Shown: positions 5,884-13,592, counted from the stretch's first letter. The stretch: DNA of 13,669 nucleotides from an uncultured Caryophanales bacterium (GCA_946414975.1 CAMKQS010000042.1:1-13669), one strand, 5' to 3'. Translations and numbers: made by a program. Notes: generated by a model not told the origin, from the sequence alone.

Positions 5884-5912
5884 CCATGAGTTGCATAATG
5901 CATTTTGTTTTG
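5857..5912. other. Attachment junction on the KilA-N side
   Basis: Coding strand (minus): rhuM ...CATTATGCAACTCAT, then GGA at 5885-5883, then the element. The element half-site runs 5883-5857 and begins AGTAACTGCTTACATTTGAC. It is the inverted partner of the half-site at 1894-1920. The rhuM frame enters element sequence here and stops after VTAYI at 5865. Confidence 0.82.
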
Positions 5913-6485
5913 AACCGTTTTAAAGAATTCTCTTGTAATAGGTGATGATACATTATAATCCATACTTGTTGCATATATATCAGTAATCTTTTGATAAAAA
6001 TTTCTCTCACTAATACGTATTTCTCGTATTTCTTGTAATAACTCATCAAAGTAATTTTCATTTAGAAAAGAACCATTTTTTAATCTATCTTTATCTAATG
6101 CATATCCTTTAATAGTATAATTCTTTAAAATATTAATTGCCCATAATCTAAAATCAACTGCTATTTTACTATTAACTTTAAATCCAACTGCAATAATAGC
6201 ATCTAAATTATAATATTTAGTTTTACGTTTAACACTTCTTTCATTTTCATTTTGAACTGTCAAGAAATCCTTGACAGTTCGATTCTCATCTAACTCATGA
6301 TTATCAAAGATGTTTTTTAAATGCAAACTAACATTTTGCTTACTAGTTTCAAAAAGTTCTGCAATTAGTTTCTGACTTAACCATACAGATTTATTATCAA
6401 CTATAGCTTCAATAGATTTTTCTTTTTTCTGTTTTGTGAATATTAAAAATTCAGCTGTAGAATTTCTTATTTGTAATATCTGCAT
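5865..6485 (-). pseudogene. rhuM: rhuM, 5' half (201 codons, then 5 element codons)
   Basis: A perfect AGGAGG six bases before the ATG, 33 bp after frr, starts MQILQIRNSTAEFLIF. RhuM hallmarks follow: VWLSQKLIAELFETSKQNVS (helix-turn-helix-like), HLKNIFDNHELDEN, KYYNLDAIIAVGFKVNS, FRLWAINILKNYTIKGYALD, and DIYATSMDYNVSSPITREFF up to KMHYATHG. After the GGA the element adds VTAYI and TGA. The 206-residue product keeps the whole N-terminal, probably DNA-binding, part and can be translated from its own strong site, so a truncated RhuM may be made in the integrated state. The missing 140 residues lie at 1893-1468. Confidence 0.9.
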
Positions 6486-6518
6486 GAAAAACCTCCTGTT
6501 ATTTAATAGAAAAACGAC

Positions 6519-7061
6519 TTATACGCTCATTAAGTCTTTTTCTTTTTCTTTAAATTTTTCATCAACTATTTTATTATATTTATTAATTAATTCTTGAACA
6601 TCTTCTTGACCTGATTTAATATCATCCTCAGGAATTTCTAACTTTTTAATATCATTATTAGCATCCTGTCTAATATTTCTTAAAGCAATACGACATTCTT
6701 CTGCGCAAGATTTAGCTTGTTTTACATATTCACGGCGAGTCTCTTCAGTTAAAGCAGGAATATTAAGTATAATTACCTCACCATTATTATTTGGAGTAAG
6801 TCCTATATTTGCCTCATATATTCCCTTTTCAATCGCTGACAAACTACTTCTATCAAATGGTTTAATGTGCAAACTACGTGCTTCTGGTACAGATATAGTT
6901 GCAAGTTGTTTTAGTGGTGTTGCTGCACCATAATAATTAACCATTACACTATCTAGTATTGCAGGATTAGCTCTACCTGCTCTAATATTATTAAATCTTT
7001 TTTCTAAAGACTCTATTGATTTTTCCATTTCTAATTCTGTATTCATTAATATATCATCCAT
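6519..7061 (-). CDS. frr: Ribosome recycling factor
   Basis: The 180 residues match RRF over its full length (family about 185): LEKRFNNIRAGRANPAILD, VNYYGAATPLKQLATISVPE, HIKPFDRSSLSAIEKGIYEA, NIGLTPNNNGEVIILNIPAL, then TEETRREYVKQAK and the C-terminal long helix ending KYNKIVDEKFKEKEKDLMSV. RRF is a two-domain cytoplasmic protein that, with EF-G, splits the post-termination ribosome so that its parts can be reused. The start has AGGAGA upstream, and the ATG lies 2 bp after the fic stop, so translation is likely coupled. It is essential in bacteria, which makes the downstream location of rhuM and its inserted element notable. Confidence 0.97.
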   Translation of the reverse strand: MDDILMNTELEMEKSIESLEKRFNNIRAGRANPAILDSVMVNYYGAATPLKQLATISVPEARSLHIKPFDRSSLSAIEKGIYEANIGLTPNNNGEVIILNIPALTEETRREYVKQAKSCAEECRIALRNIRQDANNDIKKLEIPEDDIKSGQEDVQELINKYNKIVDEKFKEKEKDLMSV

Positions 7062-7063
7062 AA

Positions 7064-7720
7064 TTATTCTCCTATTCCGTCTATACAGTTTTCTATAATA
7101 AATTTTTTTAATTTAGAATTATCATTAGTCTCATAATACTCTATTAAATAAGTAAAATAAGTACCAATTAAATCTACTGGTACATTTATAATACCAAGCC
7201 CGTTTCTAATAAACTCTTTATTTGCAACAAGGTTTGCAACTCTTTTATTGCCATCTTGAAACATTTGACTTCTTTGTATCCAACAAAATAAATTTATAGC
7301 CATATCTTGTTTATCTGAATTATTTAAAATATCATTTAACTCATCATTATAATTACACTCACTAGGTAATTTAGGTCTCCAAGATGTCCCAGTAATTCCT
7401 ACACCAGTGGTTCTAAATTCTCCTAATGGTTTAACATTTTGTCCCTTACATATTTCAAAATGTACCTTTTTTATATAATCAATAGTTAAATCATCATCTA
7501 TAGTATTAAGTATGTACTCCCATGCATCTTTTAATCCCTTTAATTTAAGCATGTTATCTATAGATATATGACCATTATTAACATTATTGTAAAAATCAAC
7601 AGTATCAGCAAAAGTTACAGCAATACCTTCAAGGTTAGCACTTTTATAGATATTATCAATAATTTTTCTTTTAGCAAAAAATACATTATCTTCTTTAGTC
7701 ATATTATATAATCTATTCAT
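7064..7720 (-). CDS. Fic domain protein, active-site His replaced by Gln
   Basis: The Fic core is recognisable: SANLEGI at 27-33 fits the N-terminal inhibitory motif (S/T-x-x-x-E-G, Ser27 and Glu31), followed by HFEICKGQNVKPLGEFRTTGV (about 87-107) and the loop IQRSQMFQDGNKRVAN (148-163). The canonical HxFxDGN(G/K)R has Gln152 where the catalytic His should be; Phe154, Asp156, Gly157, Asn158 and Arg160 remain. Fic enzymes usually transfer AMP or another phosphate-linked group to a hydroxyl on a target protein. Without His, ordinary AMPylation should fail, so this may be inactive, regulatory, or use another chemistry. Its AGGTGA ribosome site lies within the end of proS, and it stops 2 bp before frr. 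It is held between two translation genes, which hints at a translation-linked target (inference). Confidence 0.9.
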   Translation of the reverse strand: MNRLYNMTKEDNVFFAKRKIIDNIYKSANLEGIAVTFADTVDFYNNVNNGHISIDNMLKLKGLKDAWEYILNTIDDDLTIDYIKKVHFEICKGQNVKPLGEFRTTGVGITGTSWRPKLPSECNYNDELNDILNNSDKQDMAINLFCWIQRSQMFQDGNKRVANLVANKEFIRNGLGIINVPVDLIGTYFTYLIEYYETNDNSKLKKFIIENCIDGIGE

Positions 7721-7727
7721 ACTTCAC

Positions 7728-9155
7728 CTAATACTGTATACCCCAAATTACATTATGTTCTGCATCTTTTCCACAACATACACATTTACCTGTAATAAAG
7801 CTATCATCTGTAATACATCTAGATTTACATCCTCTAATCTCTTTTATTTTTTCTTCGCATTCTTTTTTGCCACACCAATCAGCCTTAATAAAACCTGGTT
7901 GTTTATTTAAAATATCTTCCATTTCTTTTAAATTAGTTGCTTCAAATGTTAATTCATCTCTTCTTTTTAAAGCTCTATTATACATATCTTTTTGAATTGT
8001 TTCTAAAAGATCGCTTACATATTTAACATAATCAATATTATTATCTACTACCATTTTTTCTCTTGTATCACGACGAGCTATTGTAATTTTATTATCCTTT
8101 AAATCACGAGCACCTATTTCAATTCTAACTGGTATTCCATTAACCTCAGCCTCAGCAAATTTAAATCCAGGTGATTTATCAGTTAAATCTATATAACAAG
8201 TAATATCGTTCTTGTTCAATTCATCTTTAATCTTATTTGATAAGTCATAAACCATATCATCACTACCAATAGGTACAATAACAACTTGTTTAGGAGCAAT
8301 TCTAGGTGGTAAGACAAGGCCATAATCATCACTATGAACCATAATTAATCCACCAATCATTCTATTACTTGTTCCCCATGATGTTTGATATGCATACTCT
8401 TCTTTATTATCTTTATTTGCAAATTTTATATTATAAGCTTCACTAAACTTTTGACCAAAGTAATGACTAGTTCCTGCTTGAAGTGCAACACCATTATACA
8501 TTAAAGCTTCATTAGTAAGAGTATACTCCGCACCAGCAAACTTTTCTTTTTCAGTCTTCATTCCAGTAATAGACGGAATCGCAAGTATCTCATGGTGAAA
8601 CCATTTATATACGTCCATCATTCTTTGAGTTTCTTCTTCTGCTTCTTTTTTAGTAGCATGTATAGTATGTCCTTCTTGCCAAAATATTTCTCTACTTCTT
8701 AAAAATGGACGTGTTTCTTTTTCCCATCTTAAAACACTACACCACTGATTAAATAAACAAGGTAGGTCTTTATAGCTTCTTACATGAGTAGCATAGTAAT
8801 CACTAAACATAGTTTCACTAGTTGGTCTTATACATAATCTTTCTTCTAATTTTTTAGAACCGCCATAAGTAACCCAAGCTACCTCTGGAGCAAAACCATT
8901 AACTAATTCTCCTTCTTTTTTTAACATATTCTCAGGAATCAAAAGAGGCATCGCAACATTAACATGTCCTAATTCTTTAAATTTTTTATCTAATATTTGT
9001 TGCATGTTCTCCCATATTGCATATCCATTAGGTTCCATAACAGTACAACCTTTAACAGATGAATAAGCACATAATCTAGCTGCATGAACTATATCAGTAT
9101 ACCATGCTGCAAAATCTTCATCTCTTTTTGTTATTTTTTTATTTTGAGCGTTCAT
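7728..9155 (-). CDS. proS: Prolyl-tRNA synthetase, archaeal/eukaryote-like type
   Basis: The 475 residues match the short ProS type that lacks the inserted editing domain and has a C-terminal zinc-binding-like extension. Class II motifs are seen: RLCIRPTSETMFSDYY, RPFLRSREIFWQEGHTIHAT (motif 2), then QTSWGTSNRMIGGLIMVHSD with LPPRIAPKQVVIVPIG (motif 3 and the start of the anticodon-binding domain). The tail has Cys pairs in GKKECEEK, GCKSRC and GKCVCCGKD and ends WGIQY, as usual for this type. It charges tRNA-Pro with proline in the cytoplasm. GAGGAGGAG precedes the ATG. It is the first gene of the proS-fic-frr-rhuM unit. The leader is too short for a T-box, so regulation by tRNA-Pro is not evident. 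Confidence 0.97.
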   Translation of the reverse strand: MNAQNKKITKRDEDFAAWYTDIVHAARLCAYSSVKGCTVMEPNGYAIWENMQQILDKKFKELGHVNVAMPLLIPENMLKKEGELVNGFAPEVAWVTYGGSKKLEERLCIRPTSETMFSDYYATHVRSYKDLPCLFNQWCSVLRWEKETRPFLRSREIFWQEGHTIHATKKEAEEETQRMMDVYKWFHHEILAIPSITGMKTEKEKFAGAEYTLTNEALMYNGVALQAGTSHYFGQKFSEAYNIKFANKDNKEEYAYQTSWGTSNRMIGGLIMVHSDDYGLVLPPRIAPKQVVIVPIGSDDMVYDLSNKIKDELNKNDITCYIDLTDKSPGFKFAEAEVNGIPVRIEIGARDLKDNKITIARRDTREKMVVDNNIDYVKYVSDLLETIQKDMYNRALKRRDELTFEATNLKEMEDILNKQPGFIKADWCGKKECEEKIKEIRGCKSRCITDDSFITGKCVCCGKDAEHNVIWGIQY

Positions 9156-9178
9156 ATTCTCCTCCTCAAACTATATAA

Positions 9179-9207
9179 ATTATATAATAAATATAATAAA
9201 ATGTAAA
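9179..9207 (-). promoter_or_regulatory. Sigma-A promoter of the proS-fic-frr-rhuM operon
   Basis: On the minus strand, TTTACA (9207-9202), a 17-bp spacer and a perfect TATAAT (9184-9179) lie 24 bases before the proS start codon. The 5' leader is therefore very short. Confidence 0.78.
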
Positions 9208-9217
9208 TTGTTTTAAG

Positions 9218-9239
9218 AAAAAAGAAGCATCGCTTCTTT
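9218..9239 (-). terminator. Rho-independent terminator of the surface-protein operon
   Basis: An 8-bp perfect stem, AAAGAAGC/GCTTCTTT with loop GAT on the minus strand, is followed by TTTCTT. It lies 20 bases after the stop of the Cna-B gene and just before the proS promoter, so it insulates the two operons. Confidence 0.8.
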
Positions 9240-9259
9240 AAAATTTTTAATTAATTTAT

Positions 9260-10801
9260 TTATATATTCTTTTTTCTAATGATTGTTTTTATGCATAATA
9301 TAACAACTACTATTCCACATACACTTCCAATAGTAATTAAAACATACTTAATTATATTATCACTTGTATTAGGATTATTGCTAATACTCTTTATTTCATT
9401 TTTACTTACAACATTAAACTTAGTTGTAGCCTCTCCATTATTAAATACTACTTTTAAAGTATGTTCTTTATCATCTAAGCTATCTAAATAACTACTGTTT
9501 AACTCTATTATAGTACTACCCTCTTTGGATGTATAATCGTTATTACTTAATAATTTATCATCAGCATATACTTTACCACCATCTTTAAAATAACTATAAT
9601 CTGCATCTATTTTAAATATTAATGGTTTATTACTCTTCTTAGTATAAGTTTGATTATCACCACTTATAAACTTATAAAGCTTATCTCCTACATACTTAAC
9701 AAAGACAGTATATCCATCTTTCTGATTACCTGTAATATCATATTCATAATCACCAACATCTTTAACACTAACCTTATATTCAGCCTCTTTAGGATTACTA
9801 TTATAATCTGGATCAAGATTTAAATCATTTAAGTATAAATCAGTAAATGAGTATTTCCAATTATTGTTATCATTAACCTTAACTGTTTTAATATTAGATT
9901 CATTTTCAGTATATAATGTAAGTTCTAAATCATTTGGTTTTTTATAAATATTATCTTCAAATACAACATTTACATCTACATTATAATCTAGTTTCTTAGC
10001 ATTATATTTATAATTTAGAGTATATATATTATCATTTTTATCAACTGTATAATCATATCCTTCTACCCTAGTATTTGAGCTAAGTGAGTACTCAGCAGGT
10101 TTACTAAAATCAGGTTTATCATTAACAATTAAATAAGGATAAAAGTTCGCAGAAAACTTCCAATTAGATGTTTTATATTCAAATCCATCAGGAGTAGATA
10201 AATAGCTTTCTTCTCTTGCCGGCATAATCTGAATTGATCTATGAAATGAATCATCTTGATTACTTAATGTATATTGTAATATCCAAGGACGAAGACCATC
10301 TCTATTATCAGCATCATCAAATACAACATTAAAATCATAAAATCTTTTAGCATTCGCAATTATTATAATAGTACCCTCATTATATAAAACATCATAGTGT
10401 TCTTCTTTATAATTATATCTTGAATAATCATCACGAGAATAATAATTTTCTGGAAGATTATTAACACCATAAAAACTATACTCAGTCTCCATTTTTATAT
10501 TACTAATCCTTAGTCCATCAAATCTAACTACACAATCCCAGATATCTGGATTAGATGTAGTATCACAATTATCTTTAGAAATAGTTGCCTTAGTTTTTTC
10601 TTTATTAGTCGCACCAATTAAGCTAAGTTCAAAACTATCTGGACGAGTACCTGATGCATTTTCATAATCATGCCACTCTACCTTAAATTTAGCATCAAAG
10701 AATCCATCAATTTCAACACTCTTTTTTAAAGTAGCAGATACTTTATTAATACCAAATATAAATACAATAAAACAAAATAATATCAAAATATTCTTTCTCA
10801 T
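9260..10801 (-). CDS. Wall-anchored Cna-B repeat surface protein
   Basis: A Sec signal peptide (MRKNILILFCFIVFIFG, likely cut after VSA-23) starts the protein. Cna-B-like units follow: VEWHDYENASGTRPDSFELS (about 41-60), VVFDDADNRDGLRPWILQYT (about 157), and a third around VNVVFEDNIYKKPNDLELTL. Each begins with the W/F-x-D-x-x-N-x-x-G-x-R-P signature of these collagen-adhesin stalk modules. Next (about 375-465) is a CBM_X2-like Ig fold: NQTYTKKSNKPLIFKIDADY, GSTIIELNSSYLDSLDDKEH. The end is NPNTSD (476-481), a hydrophobic span (about 483-507) and KTIIRKKNI: a sorting signal resembling NPxTG/LPxTG with Ser for Gly. It should be covalently attached to the cell wall by a sortase and act as a stalk or adhesin. 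It is the last gene of a three-gene exported-protein operon, and AGGAGG precedes its ATG. Confidence 0.9.
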   Translation of the reverse strand: MRKNILILFCFIVFIFGINKVSATLKKSVEIDGFFDAKFKVEWHDYENASGTRPDSFELSLIGATNKEKTKATISKDNCDTTSNPDIWDCVVRFDGLRISNIKMETEYSFYGVNNLPENYYSRDDYSRYNYKEEHYDVLYNEGTIIIIANAKRFYDFNVVFDDADNRDGLRPWILQYTLSNQDDSFHRSIQIMPAREESYLSTPDGFEYKTSNWKFSANFYPYLIVNDKPDFSKPAEYSLSSNTRVEGYDYTVDKNDNIYTLNYKYNAKKLDYNVDVNVVFEDNIYKKPNDLELTLYTENESNIKTVKVNDNNNWKYSFTDLYLNDLNLDPDYNSNPKEAEYKVSVKDVGDYEYDITGNQKDGYTVFVKYVGDKLYKFISGDNQTYTKKSNKPLIFKIDADYSYFKDGGKVYADDKLLSNNDYTSKEGSTIIELNSSYLDSLDDKEHTLKVVFNNGEATTKFNVVSKNEIKSISNNPNTSDNIIKYVLITIGSVCGIVVVILCIKTIIRKKNI

Positions 10802-10812
10802 CTATAATCCTC

Positions 10813-11736
10813 CTAATTACTCTTTATATAATTATCATAATTATCACTTAGCATATTATCTTTTATAGTAAAACATTTACTACCACCAGTCTCACTTAAA
10901 TTAAGACATACACTATCTCTTTCTACTTTATAAGATGTACATCCCATATCAGACCATCCACTATAATACTTACAAGTTGAATCATTATTTAGAATAATAG
11001 TACCAGACCCATCATCAGCAATAGTTCCATCAGTCAATTCTAAATAATATGTTCCATATATATTAGCATCACTACTGCTATTACTAACATCAGTATTACT
11101 AGTATCATTACTATTTAATTCGATCGTTTTATAATCAGTAAATACTACACTTTCTTTACTATTATAATCTTCCATATATTTATTGTATTCACTTTCACTT
11201 ACTTCTTCATTATTTATCTTATATACTCCATCATCATTTTCTGCAAGAGTAATCTCTTCATACTTATTCTTATCAAGTATTAGTTTATATATATAATTTG
11301 CATTAACACCTCCACTACCATATATAGTAGCATCACCTTTAATATAAACCATATCACGATAATTCTTATAAATACCATATACTTTATCATCACTAATATC
11401 ATAATTAAGAATTAAATAGTATCCATCATTAGTCTCAGTTAAAACAAGCATCTCTTCATGATTGCTAGAATCTTTATTATCAAAATCAATATAAGCATAA
11501 GTTACTTTCGCACTATCCATACTACCTTTTTCAGTATTTAAATATTCATTAAAAGAGACTTCTTTATCCCTTTCATCAATAAAGTTTCTCTTACCATCTA
11601 ATACATCCATATAAACACTCTTATAATCTACTTCTTTTTTGTTTTTTACCTTTTTTACTTCTTCTTTCTTACTACCACAACCAACAGTTATACTAATCAT
11701 TAATACTAGAGTTAAAATATATAAACACTTCTTCAT
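10813..11736 (-). CDS. Lipoprotein, 307 aa, unknown function
   Basis: The right start is the ATG at 11736: MKKCLYILTLVLMISITVGC is a lipoprotein signal with GC-GSKKEE at the cleavage point, and GGAGG precedes it. The longer frame starting at 11811 overlaps the upstream gene and has no ribosome site. The mature part has a Lys/Glu linker, a middle domain (about 60-190: TYAYIDFDNKDSSNHEEMLV, YGSGGVNANYIYKLILDK), a Ser/Asn-rich linker (SNDTSNTDVSNSSSD) and a small Cys-containing C-terminal domain (GTYYLELTDGTI, TIILNNDSTCKYYSGWSDMG, SKCFTIKDNML). It starts 1 bp after the stop of the other lipoprotein gene, so translation is coupled. The middle domain resembles those that report a stored value, but I recognise no family. 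Confidence 0.85.
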   Translation of the reverse strand: MKKCLYILTLVLMISITVGCGSKKEEVKKVKNKKEVDYKSVYMDVLDGKRNFIDERDKEVSFNEYLNTEKGSMDSAKVTYAYIDFDNKDSSNHEEMLVLTETNDGYYLILNYDISDDKVYGIYKNYRDMVYIKGDATIYGSGGVNANYIYKLILDKNKYEEITLAENDDGVYKINNEEVSESEYNKYMEDYNSKESVVFTDYKTIELNSNDTSNTDVSNSSSDANIYGTYYLELTDGTIADDGSGTIILNNDSTCKYYSGWSDMGCTSYKVERDSVCLNLSETGGSKCFTIKDNMLSDNYDNYIKSN

Positions 11737-11737
11737 A

Positions 11738-12658
11738 CTAGCCTCCATAACTAAATATTTCATTATTATATTTTTGAGTTTTATCAATATATTTAATTTT
11801 ATTATCACCAATTACTTCAAGTTTAAACTTTTGATTTCCTTCAATGCAATATATGTATTTATATCCATACTTACAATTACCATCTATATGCATATAATCC
11901 CCATTAATATCATAATCAAATCTATAAGTATTATCTTTATTTAAAGTAATAAAAATGTCATCATATGCATACTTACCATAAGAAATATGATAATTTTTAT
12001 AAGATATTTCTTCAGCATTATCATATACTAATTCACTTTTAATATTACCTAATTCATTATTAAGCTTAGTTTTATTTCTATTTTTATATAAATCATCTAA
12101 TTTATTAAATGTAGCTTCATAATTATTTTTTTCTACTATTCCATATTCAATATCATCACTAGTTGGCACATATTCTTGATTCATATCATTGTCTAGAACA
12201 CTTCTAACACCTGTTTCTTTAGAAATAATATCTATAAGTGCAGAATAAGACTTATAAGAACTATCTTGATATATAAATAATTCTAATTTATCATCTTTAA
12301 TATTATATAAATATTTTACTTTATTTGCTTTAGTTGCTTTAGTTTCATTAACTACACCATCTTTTATATAATATATTTTAATAGAATCACCATCTATAAT
12401 ATCATTATAATGCGCGATAAAAATAGGCTCTTTAAAGTCATCAACATCTATAATAATACCATTAAAGTTTTCTATACCCATAATCTCTTTACTATTAAAT
12501 AAATCATCATATGCATATTCTCTATATAAATCTAAATAAGTATCATTATTTTCATTTACTGTATTTACATTATTATTTACTATCTTTCTACTGCCACAAC
12601 CACAAGTAACTAGTAACACAAAAACTAAAATAATACTAATTATACTATTCTTACTCAT
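11738..12658 (-). CDS. Lipoprotein, 306 aa, unknown function
   Basis: The signal peptide MSKNSIISIILVFVLLVTC with CGCGSRK supplies a lipobox-type Cys at 18 or 20, so the protein should be anchored in the membrane outer face. The mature part begins with an Asn-rich linker, has a middle domain (GIENFNGIIIDVDDFKEPIF, YYIKDGVVNETKATK) and a C-terminal beta domain (SYGKYAYDDIFITLNKDN, GNCKYGYKYIYCIEGNQKFK). That C-terminal part follows the same pattern as the end of the next gene's product: a Y-x-x-x-x-D start, T/S-L-N-x-D-x-T, two Cys, and a final K-hydrophobic repeat. The two may therefore be distant paralogues. It is the first gene of the surface operon, with GAAGGGTG as ribosome site. No family is recognised. 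Confidence 0.85.
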   Translation of the reverse strand: MSKNSIISIILVFVLLVTCGCGSRKIVNNNVNTVNENNDTYLDLYREYAYDDLFNSKEIMGIENFNGIIIDVDDFKEPIFIAHYNDIIDGDSIKIYYIKDGVVNETKATKANKVKYLYNIKDDKLELFIYQDSSYKSYSALIDIISKETGVRSVLDNDMNQEYVPTSDDIEYGIVEKNNYEATFNKLDDLYKNRNKTKLNNELGNIKSELVYDNAEEISYKNYHISYGKYAYDDIFITLNKDNTYRFDYDINGDYMHIDGNCKYGYKYIYCIEGNQKFKLEVIGDNKIKYIDKTQKYNNEIFSYGG

Positions 12659-12685
12659 AATATATTCACACCCTTCACTATATAA

Positions 12686-12714
12686 ATCTTATCATATATT
12701 TAATTTTAAAGCAA
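12686..12714 (-). promoter_or_regulatory. Promoter of the lipoprotein / Cna-B operon
   Basis: On the minus strand TTGCTT (12714-12709), a 17-bp spacer and TAAGAT (12691-12686) lie 28 bases before the start codon at 12658. Spacing is ideal and both boxes are near consensus. Confidence 0.6.
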
Positions 12715-12740
12715 CAATGTGTTTTTATATAAATACCAAA

Positions 12741-12775
12741 AAGTTTAGACTCTGAATAATTTAAAGTCTAAACTT
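12741..12775 (-). terminator. Hairpin terminator, minus strand
   Basis: A perfect 11-bp stem, AAGTTTAGACT/AGTCTAAACTT with a 13-base loop, is followed on the minus strand by TTTTT and then GGTATTT. It would stop any transcript coming from the right before the lipoprotein operon promoter. Confidence 0.6.
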
Positions 12776-12946
12776 AATATATTTATTTTAAATTACTTTT
12801 TAGTTATCTTATCTATACTCTGGTAAATTAGGTGCAGTCTTTTAAAATTAACGTTAGATGTAAATAGTAATAACAAAAGTCACAAAATGTTCACTTCACT
12901 AATTGCTGCTGAAACTTTTGCTTAGGAGTAAATTCATATTAATAAT

Positions 12947-12979
12947 AAAACACAGTTATTCACATTCAAACTGTGTTTT
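12947..12979. repeat. 11-bp inverted repeat, terminator-like
   Basis: AAAACACAGTT (12947-12957) and AACTGTGTTTT (12969-12979) pair perfectly around an 11-base loop. A-tracts and T-tracts at the stem ends make it a possible terminator on either strand. On the minus strand it overlaps the stop of the debris frame ending at 12978. Confidence 0.6.
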
Positions 12980-13105
12980 ATTTTGGAATATGATATAAGT
13001 CAAAGAAAAGATTCTTTACCTTAATCGAACTAATAGCAGTATCAGTAACATTGTCCTTATTTCATGACATTATAATTGTATAACATTTTTTTAATTATTT
13101 CAACC

Positions 13106-13140
13106 TTTTTTATTTATTTTTCACAAAAATAAATAAAAAA
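13106..13140. repeat. 16-bp perfect A/T inverted repeat
   Basis: The arms 13106-13121 and 13125-13140 pair over 16 bases around the loop CAC. The stem contains only A-T pairs, so the RNA would be weak, but the DNA could extrude or be bound as a palindrome. Confidence 0.65.
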
Positions 13141-13244
13141 TTTCAAGTGAAGTTGTCTTTTATCATGACTGAATACGAGATTTTATATATAATTAATTAT
13201 AATTAACATAGAATTTTGTCTTATACAATTCATGTTCCAATATC

Positions 13245-13343
13245 TTAAATCTTAACAACTACTTTATCATTTGGTAATTTATATATATCGTTAATCATTG
13301 ATGTTACAAGTCTATTATCCTTTAAGTTAATAAAAGTTTTCAT
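13245..13343 (-). CDS. Possible 32-aa peptide or gene fragment
   Basis: The frame MKTFINLKDNRLVTSMINDI followed by YKLPNDKVVVKI and TAA reads like ordinary coding sequence. The ribosome site is weak (AAGAAAG), and the frame is open further up to 13436 through a Cys-rich, unlikely segment that overlaps a hairpin. It may be a small protein, the start of a truncated gene, or chance. The family is not recognised. Confidence 0.3.
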   Translation of the reverse strand: MKTFINLKDNRLVTSMINDIYKLPNDKVVVKI

Positions 13344-13413
13344 TAGCATTTTCTTTCTTAAATATATAGAAAAAGAAAATATCAAACTACATGATTTTTT
13401 ACACAAAACGCAT

Positions 13414-13444
13414 CGTTCCAAATGATATTCAATCATTTGGAACG
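13414..13444. repeat. 13-bp perfect inverted repeat
   Basis: CGTTCCAAATGAT (13414-13426) and ATCATTTGGAACG (13432-13444) are perfect complements around ATTCA. No T-run follows on either side, so it is more likely a protein-binding palindrome or element end than a terminator. Confidence 0.75.
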
Positions 13445-13507
13445 AATTTAAAGATTCTTAAGTTTCACATTGATATTTTTCTGTATTATTCTTTTGACTT
13501 CACTCAC

Positions 13508-13592
13508 GCACCTATAGTGCAGTCGTTCAGTCTTTAACGACATCCACACTTCGTGTGATGTCTATTACAATGTTTTGCTTCGCAAACCATTG
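13508..13592. repeat. Cluster of four adjacent hairpins
   Basis: Four stem-loops follow one another: GCAC/GTGC (13508-13520); GTCGTT/AACGAC (13522-13541); GACATC-C-ACAC/GTGTGATGTC with a TTC loop and one bulged C (13539-13562); and CAATGTTTTGC/GCAAACCATTG with a TTC loop and one G-T pair (13568-13592). The GC content is higher than around it. Such arrays occur in structured RNAs and in origin or transfer-origin regions. No gene is seen between 13445 and 13660. Confidence 0.7.

Larger units (their letters stand above)
1892..5884. mobile_element. Serine-recombinase integrative element (~3,992 bp) inserted in rhuM
   Basis: The two junctions share only GGA (plus strand TCC at 1891-1893 and 5883-5885). 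The unit from one GG to the other is 3,992 bp. Outside the junctions, rhuM coding sequence joins perfectly in frame. Inside, the ends are two related half-sites in inverted orientation. The content, left to right, is: recombinase (minus), nested inverted repeat, unknown 180-residue gene (minus), decayed small gene (minus), iterons, KilA-N gene (plus), and the detached recombinase tail (minus). No transfer, capsid or replication initiator gene is visible, so it is a minimal integrative element rather than a full phage or ICE. It could be a deletion derivative of something larger. Confidence 0.88.
12776..13244. other. Gene-poor stretch with possible coding debris
   Basis: No convincing gene is seen in these 469 bases. 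Two short minus-strand reading frames look like C-terminal debris: TTG at 12876 to TAA at 12793 (ending HLIYQSIDKITKK) and about 27 codons ending at 12978 (ending VKNLFFDLYHIPK). Each is directly followed by a hairpin, as real gene ends often are. Both could be remains of decayed genes, or chance. Confidence 0.3.

Noticed and set aside
5879..6061. 60-aa minus-strand frame within rhuM
   Set aside because: It overlaps the well-supported RhuM frame in another phase and has no ribosome site.
9156..9217. T-box leader for proS
   Set aside because: The leader after the promoter is only about 20 bases and no T-box sequence is present.
11737..11811. Longer start for the second lipoprotein gene
   Set aside because: It overlaps the upstream gene and lacks a ribosome site. 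The ATG at 11736 gives a proper lipoprotein signal and has GGAGG before it.
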